Shown here one piece after another: positions 61,655 to 64,000 of a stretch of 64,000 nucleotides of DNA. A program made the position numbers and the translations under genes. This DNA is from Acinetobacter sp. ANC 5054. GTDB taxonomy: Bacteria > Pseudomonadota > Gammaproteobacteria > Pseudomonadales > Moraxellaceae. The stretch's first letter is position 1. Every line of letters begins with the position of its first letter. Under the pieces are notes generated by a model, which was not told the DNA's origin, did no database searches, and worked only from the letters and a program-made list of their open reading frames with translations. The stretch lies in the NCBI RefSeq assembly GCF_002135295.1, contig NZ_NEGG01000010.1, positions 87,086 through 151,085 on the forward strand. The letters run 5' to 3'.

Positions 61655-62071
61655 TTAATCAGACATAGCAATTATCAACACAAGAATCATCCATATAAAA
61701 CTTATCCATCTCGCTTTGCTTGAATGCCCCTTTCTTAGCGTGAACCATGCAAAAATATATGGCATCCAAAAAATACCAAATCCCAATAAAAATGAGACCT
61801 TTTTATAATCCTTACTCTGCACCTGTGTTGTATCTGCAAAAGAATGCTGCTGATAATTACTTGGTAAAGATTTCGGCTGAGTTTTATTTGATTTAAAACT
61901 ACTATATGACAGGCCAGTGCCGGGTATGCCCACTGTTGTTCTAGTGCCTGTCTTGCCCAAGCTCACTCTCGCGCCTTTTACACCAACTGATACACTTGAA
62001 ATGCCTTTCTTGCCGACATTTAATTTGACACCAGGTGCAATCTTAAAGCTCTTTCTGAAATTAAGGCCCAT
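61655..62071 (-). CDS. DUF4236 membrane protein, phage cargo
   Basis: A 138-residue protein. The N-terminal 55 residues are a DUF4236 domain (FRKSFKIAPGVKLNVGKKGI, RVSLGKTGTRTTVGIPGTGL). A hydrophilic linker follows, then two helices (LLGFGIFWMPYIFAWFTL and WISFIWMILVLIIAM). DUF4236 domains occur widely, fused to membrane or lipid-modifying parts, without a known role. It starts three bases after the lipoprotein gene, between tail chaperones and tape measure, a typical place for lysogenic conversion cargo. It may alter the envelope or block other phages. Confidence 0.75.
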   Translation of the reverse strand: MGLNFRKSFKIAPGVKLNVGKKGISSVSVGVKGARVSLGKTGTRTTVGIPGTGLSYSSFKSNKTQPKSLPSNYQQHSFADTTQVQSKDYKKVSFLLGFGIFWMPYIFAWFTLRKGHSSKARWISFIWMILVLIIAMSD

Positions 62072-62074
62072 TAA

Positions 62075-62539
62075 TTATCTAATCTCAGCCTTAATCTTCT
62101 GAATCATCTGTTGTTCGAAGACACCTCGTGATACACAGGTTAGAGTTATATTCTGAGTCACGTCACCAACTTTATAATCACCTTGTAAAGTTGTTCTGAC
62201 ATCTAGAGAACCATTATCAATCAAAATATTGTATGCAACCTTTGTACTAGTTCGATTATCTTTCAAATAGTCGATACCCATTGTAGTACCACAGTCAGCT
62301 TGCAGTGGAGTTAATCGAAGATCTCGAGCAGCAGTTGAGATCACACCTGCTTCCACATTAGCACTCATAATCTGTTCGCCATTAATAGCCAGTGCTCTTT
62401 GCGCTGCTTTAAATATTTGCTCTTTTGTTCCGACAACTTGCTCACTAGCACTTTGATTTAATGTCATTGGTGCTTTGTATGTAGTAGCACAAGCTGTTAA
62501 ACCAAATGCTAGTAAGCTACCCCCTAATACTTTTTTCAT
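62075..62539 (-). CDS. Phage-encoded lipoprotein, cargo
   Basis: A 154-residue lipoprotein starting MKKVLGGSLLAFGLTACATT at ATG 62539; the lipobox is LTAC with Cys17. An in-frame start at 62572 would add 11 residues before the signal. The mature part has two cysteines (LQADCGTTMG and ITLTCVSRG) likely in a disulfide. I recognise no family with certainty. Phage lipoproteins in tail operons often prevent superinfection by shielding receptors, as with Cor or Llp proteins. That role is inferred. Confidence 0.75.
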   Translation of the reverse strand: MKKVLGGSLLAFGLTACATTYKAPMTLNQSASEQVVGTKEQIFKAAQRALAINGEQIMSANVEAGVISTAARDLRLTPLQADCGTTMGIDYLKDNRTSTKVAYNILIDNGSLDVRTTLQGDYKVGDVTQNITLTCVSRGVFEQQMIQKIKAEIR

Positions 62540-62612
62540 GGTTATATCCAAGTTTTTATAAAGTTTACACAAACTTTAATCAACTCAATTATATAAATCA
62601 ATCAGGGCAACC

Positions 62613-62879
62613 TTAGCCACCCTGAGGAAAGTTCTGCAGATCCGCAAACAGATCATCATCATCGCTTTGCGTATTATCTGAAGCTTTACTGTCTTCAATC
62701 CCCATAAATGCTTCAAGGATTCGACATAGACGCTGAATGCCAACATGGCTGGGAGGACACTGCTTGTGATAAGCATTTAATGCTTTGACTCTTGGGAAAT
62801 CCAACTCATTACGCACGTAATCATATTCCTTGCCCAAAGTCAACACCAAATGCGTGTACAGTTCCTCCCAGTCTATTCC
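62613..62879 (-). CDS. Tail assembly chaperone, frameshifted second part (GT-like)
   Basis: This frame continues the upstream chaperone after a probable -1 shift at the five-G run 62878-62882. After the slip it reads GIDWEELYTHLVLTLGKEYD, YVRNELDFPRVKALNAYHKQ and so on for 88 codons. The IDWeEL opening is typical of second tail-chaperone domains. Independent starts inside it are poor (a GTG or TTG near 62849 without a good ribosome site). In lambda the G and GT proteins are made this way and load the tape measure. The two-part order ahead of the tape measure fits. Confidence 0.75.
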   Translation of the reverse strand, partial: GIDWEELYTHLVLTLGKEYDYVRNELDFPRVKALNAYHKQCPPSHVGIQRLCRILEAFMGIEDSKASDNTQSDDDDLFADLQNFPQGG

Positions 62880-63193
62880 CCCGAATCAGTGGCCTGTTCA
62901 TCTTCGCCTGTATAAACCAGACCAGAAGCCCCCATGACCGTTTCAAATACGGCGTTCACGTGACCAACATCAAGTAGTTCATCAGCAACAAATTCACGTG
63001 GAATGTCAGGATAGTTACGCTTTAAAGAGCTATGCGCAACATCTGCTACTAAAGCAAAATCGCTTGGATCAAAGGTTTTAAGCTGTGGCATCAGCTTTTC
63101 AGCAGCACCTAATGACAACGGCGCAAAAATCCAAATCTGGCCATTAATTTTAAGTGGGTTACCACGTGGGTTTTCGACCTGGTTAAATTGCAT
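62873..63193 (-). CDS. Tail assembly chaperone, first part (G-like)
   Basis: A 106-residue protein starting MQFNQVENPRGNPLKINGQI, with IWIFAPLSLGAAEKLMPQLK and a C-terminal acidic end DEQATDSGE. Size, position directly after the tail tube gene and the downstream overlapping frame match the lambda gpG type of chaperone. The end of the gene carries TCG GGG GAA TAG, where the G-run allows a -1 shift into the next frame. Most ribosomes would stop at TAG and make the short form. Confidence 0.8.
   Translation of the reverse strand: MQFNQVENPRGNPLKINGQIWIFAPLSLGAAEKLMPQLKTFDPSDFALVADVAHSSLKRNYPDIPREFVADELLDVGHVNAVFETVMGASGLVYTGEDEQATDSGE
62878..62882 (-). other. Probable -1 ribosomal frameshift site
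   Basis: Five consecutive G on the minus strand, read TCG GGG GAA TAG in the zero frame. Slippage of the GGG-decoding tRNA by one base leads into the open downstream frame (GGA ATA GAC TGG GAG). A stop codon follows the site at once, which should help pausing. Confidence 0.65.
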
Positions 63194-63199
63194 TTGTTA

Positions 63200-63961
63200 T
63201 TACTCCGAAGTAGTCCATCTGAAGACACGGCCTAAATCATCGGCCATTGGCTGGAATTCAAACTCAGGTAGATCGTAATCATCCTGTTTTGAACTGAACG
63301 CAAGCTTATTGCTGACACAGCGGAAGAATTCAATACCAAAGAATTTCCCCTTGTAGTCACGCATCAGATCAACACTAAATTCAGGCGTGAAGCCCATATC
63401 CAAGTTGCTTACGACACCAGATTTAGCACCTGCTACCGTTGCTGTGTATTTAAAGCTGATAAAAACAGTTTTACCTACATCATCTGCTGCAAAGGTATAA
63501 ACACCTGTCACTTCATCAACACTGTATTGACCTGCAACTGGTGCACTCGCCACACGCTTTAATGGAATAGCTTTGGCATCTGTCACACCTAAGTCTTTTA
63601 CGAATGTACCGCTATTCGGAACGACTGGCGTTACTGAGGCTGCAACGACTTCACCATTAATGGTTTGTGCTACTGCAGTAATACCACCTTCAGTGACTAC
63701 GCCACCAAAGAAGATGGAATTCAACAATGCGCCGTTGATGCGACCCATTGTCGCTTTGCACTTAATCGAACCTTTACCGCGTGCAGCGTCTACAGCAAAC
63801 TGACCACGGCCAAAAAGTTCTTTTAAGTCATAGCTGATATCAACTGACGTTGACTGCAGTACGCTCACTTCAACCGGCGTGCCATTGGTGATTGGATTAC
63901 CGTGCACATCCTGTAATGGTGTGGCAAATATTTTACCGGCACCAAATAAATATTGAGCCAT
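63200..63961 (-). CDS. Phage major tail tube protein
   Basis: A 253-residue protein starting MAQYLFGAGKIFATPLQDVH with GAGGT before the ATG. It is beta-rich with few cysteines. TSVDISYDLKELFGRGQFAV (about 37-56), CKATMGRINGALLNSIFFGG and the later STNLDMGF-like SNLDMGFTPEFSVDLMRDYK match tail tube proteins of siphoviruses that infect Acinetobacter. A Ser/Ala/Val-rich middle segment (about 100-180) may be an inserted Ig-like domain. It is six bases before the tail chaperone gene, the normal order. Confidence 0.78.
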   Translation of the reverse strand: MAQYLFGAGKIFATPLQDVHGNPITNGTPVEVSVLQSTSVDISYDLKELFGRGQFAVDAARGKGSIKCKATMGRINGALLNSIFFGGVVTEGGITAVAQTINGEVVAASVTPVVPNSGTFVKDLGVTDAKAIPLKRVASAPVAGQYSVDEVTGVYTFAADDVGKTVFISFKYTATVAGAKSGVVSNLDMGFTPEFSVDLMRDYKGKFFGIEFFRCVSNKLAFSSKQDDYDLPEFEFQPMADDLGRVFRWTTSE

Positions 63962-64000
63962 ATGGACCTCTTAAAAATGAGAAAACCGCCGTATTGGCGG

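Noticed and set aside
1..64000. tRNA, rRNA, CRISPR array, insertion sequence or replication origin
   Set aside because: None seen by reading; no repeat-spacer pattern, transposase or tRNA-like fold was found.

Overview
The window reads as chromosomal DNA of an Acinetobacter species. It is AT-rich. It carries the Moraxellaceae-style type VI secretion (T6SS) locus with tagX, tagN and an asaA-like gene but no tssJ, and the encoded proteins (Hcp of 167 aa, YddG, AlkK-type ligase, AroQ-AccB-AccC) look like Acinetobacter proteins. The species cannot be fixed from sequence reading alone. No tRNA, rRNA, CRISPR array or insertion sequence was seen.

1-5.3 kb: the 5' part of ureE runs off the left edge. 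Next comes a minus-strand operon of an ApbE-DUF2271 fusion, a PepSY-type membrane protein and a membrane-anchored CysJ-like flavoprotein reductase. It is divergent from a periplasmic DUF4198 protein, with a 16/19 Fur box between them, which suggests iron-regulated flavin or ferric redox chemistry at the envelope. 5.6-11 kb: transport and metabolism genes (yddG, MgtC/DUF4010 membrane protein, a DMT transporter broken by one base in a homopolymer, an AlkK-like acyl-CoA ligase).

11.2-33 kb: a complete T6SS core in two divergent operons. The minus arm is asaA-like, tssB, tssC, hcp, tssE, tssF, tssG, an unrecognised membrane protein, tssM, tagF and tagN. The plus arm is tssH, tssA, tssK, tssL, an unrecognised bitopic protein and tagX. 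A strong hairpin terminator after hcp should make Hcp more abundant than the genes behind it. VgrG, PAAR and effectors are not in the window.

33-42 kb: an esterase (ybfF), a sulfur operon (two YeeE/YedE half-transporters plus a persulfide-dioxygenase-like MBL protein), a zeta-toxin module with a third small gene interrupted by a stop codon, an 18-codon cysteine-rich ORF with its own ribosome site and terminator, two small conserved-looking genes, a 1.1-kb stretch with little coding, and the aroQ-accB-accC operon. 42-50.5 kb: a MASE1-GGDEF diguanylate cyclase, an MFS transporter behind an array of GTATACAAAT repeats, a haem-oxygenase-like diiron protein, a CinA-like gene whose ribosome site lies inside a 48-bp perfect palindrome, and a group that looks stress-related (Gln-rich repeat protein, acidic hydrophilic protein, DUF421, DUF2171, YgiW-type OB-fold protein).

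50.6-64 kb: the tail and lysis part of a siphovirus-like prophage, all on the minus strand and cut by the right edge. It runs from tail tube through tail chaperones (with a probable -1 frameshift), two cargo genes (lipoprotein, DUF4236), tape measure, a GTA-like tail-tip cassette (DUF2460, DUF2163, a large inserted protein, NlpC/P60, gpJ-like) to holin and endolysin. Several genes sit directly behind intrinsic terminators, so the late operon probably depends on antitermination.
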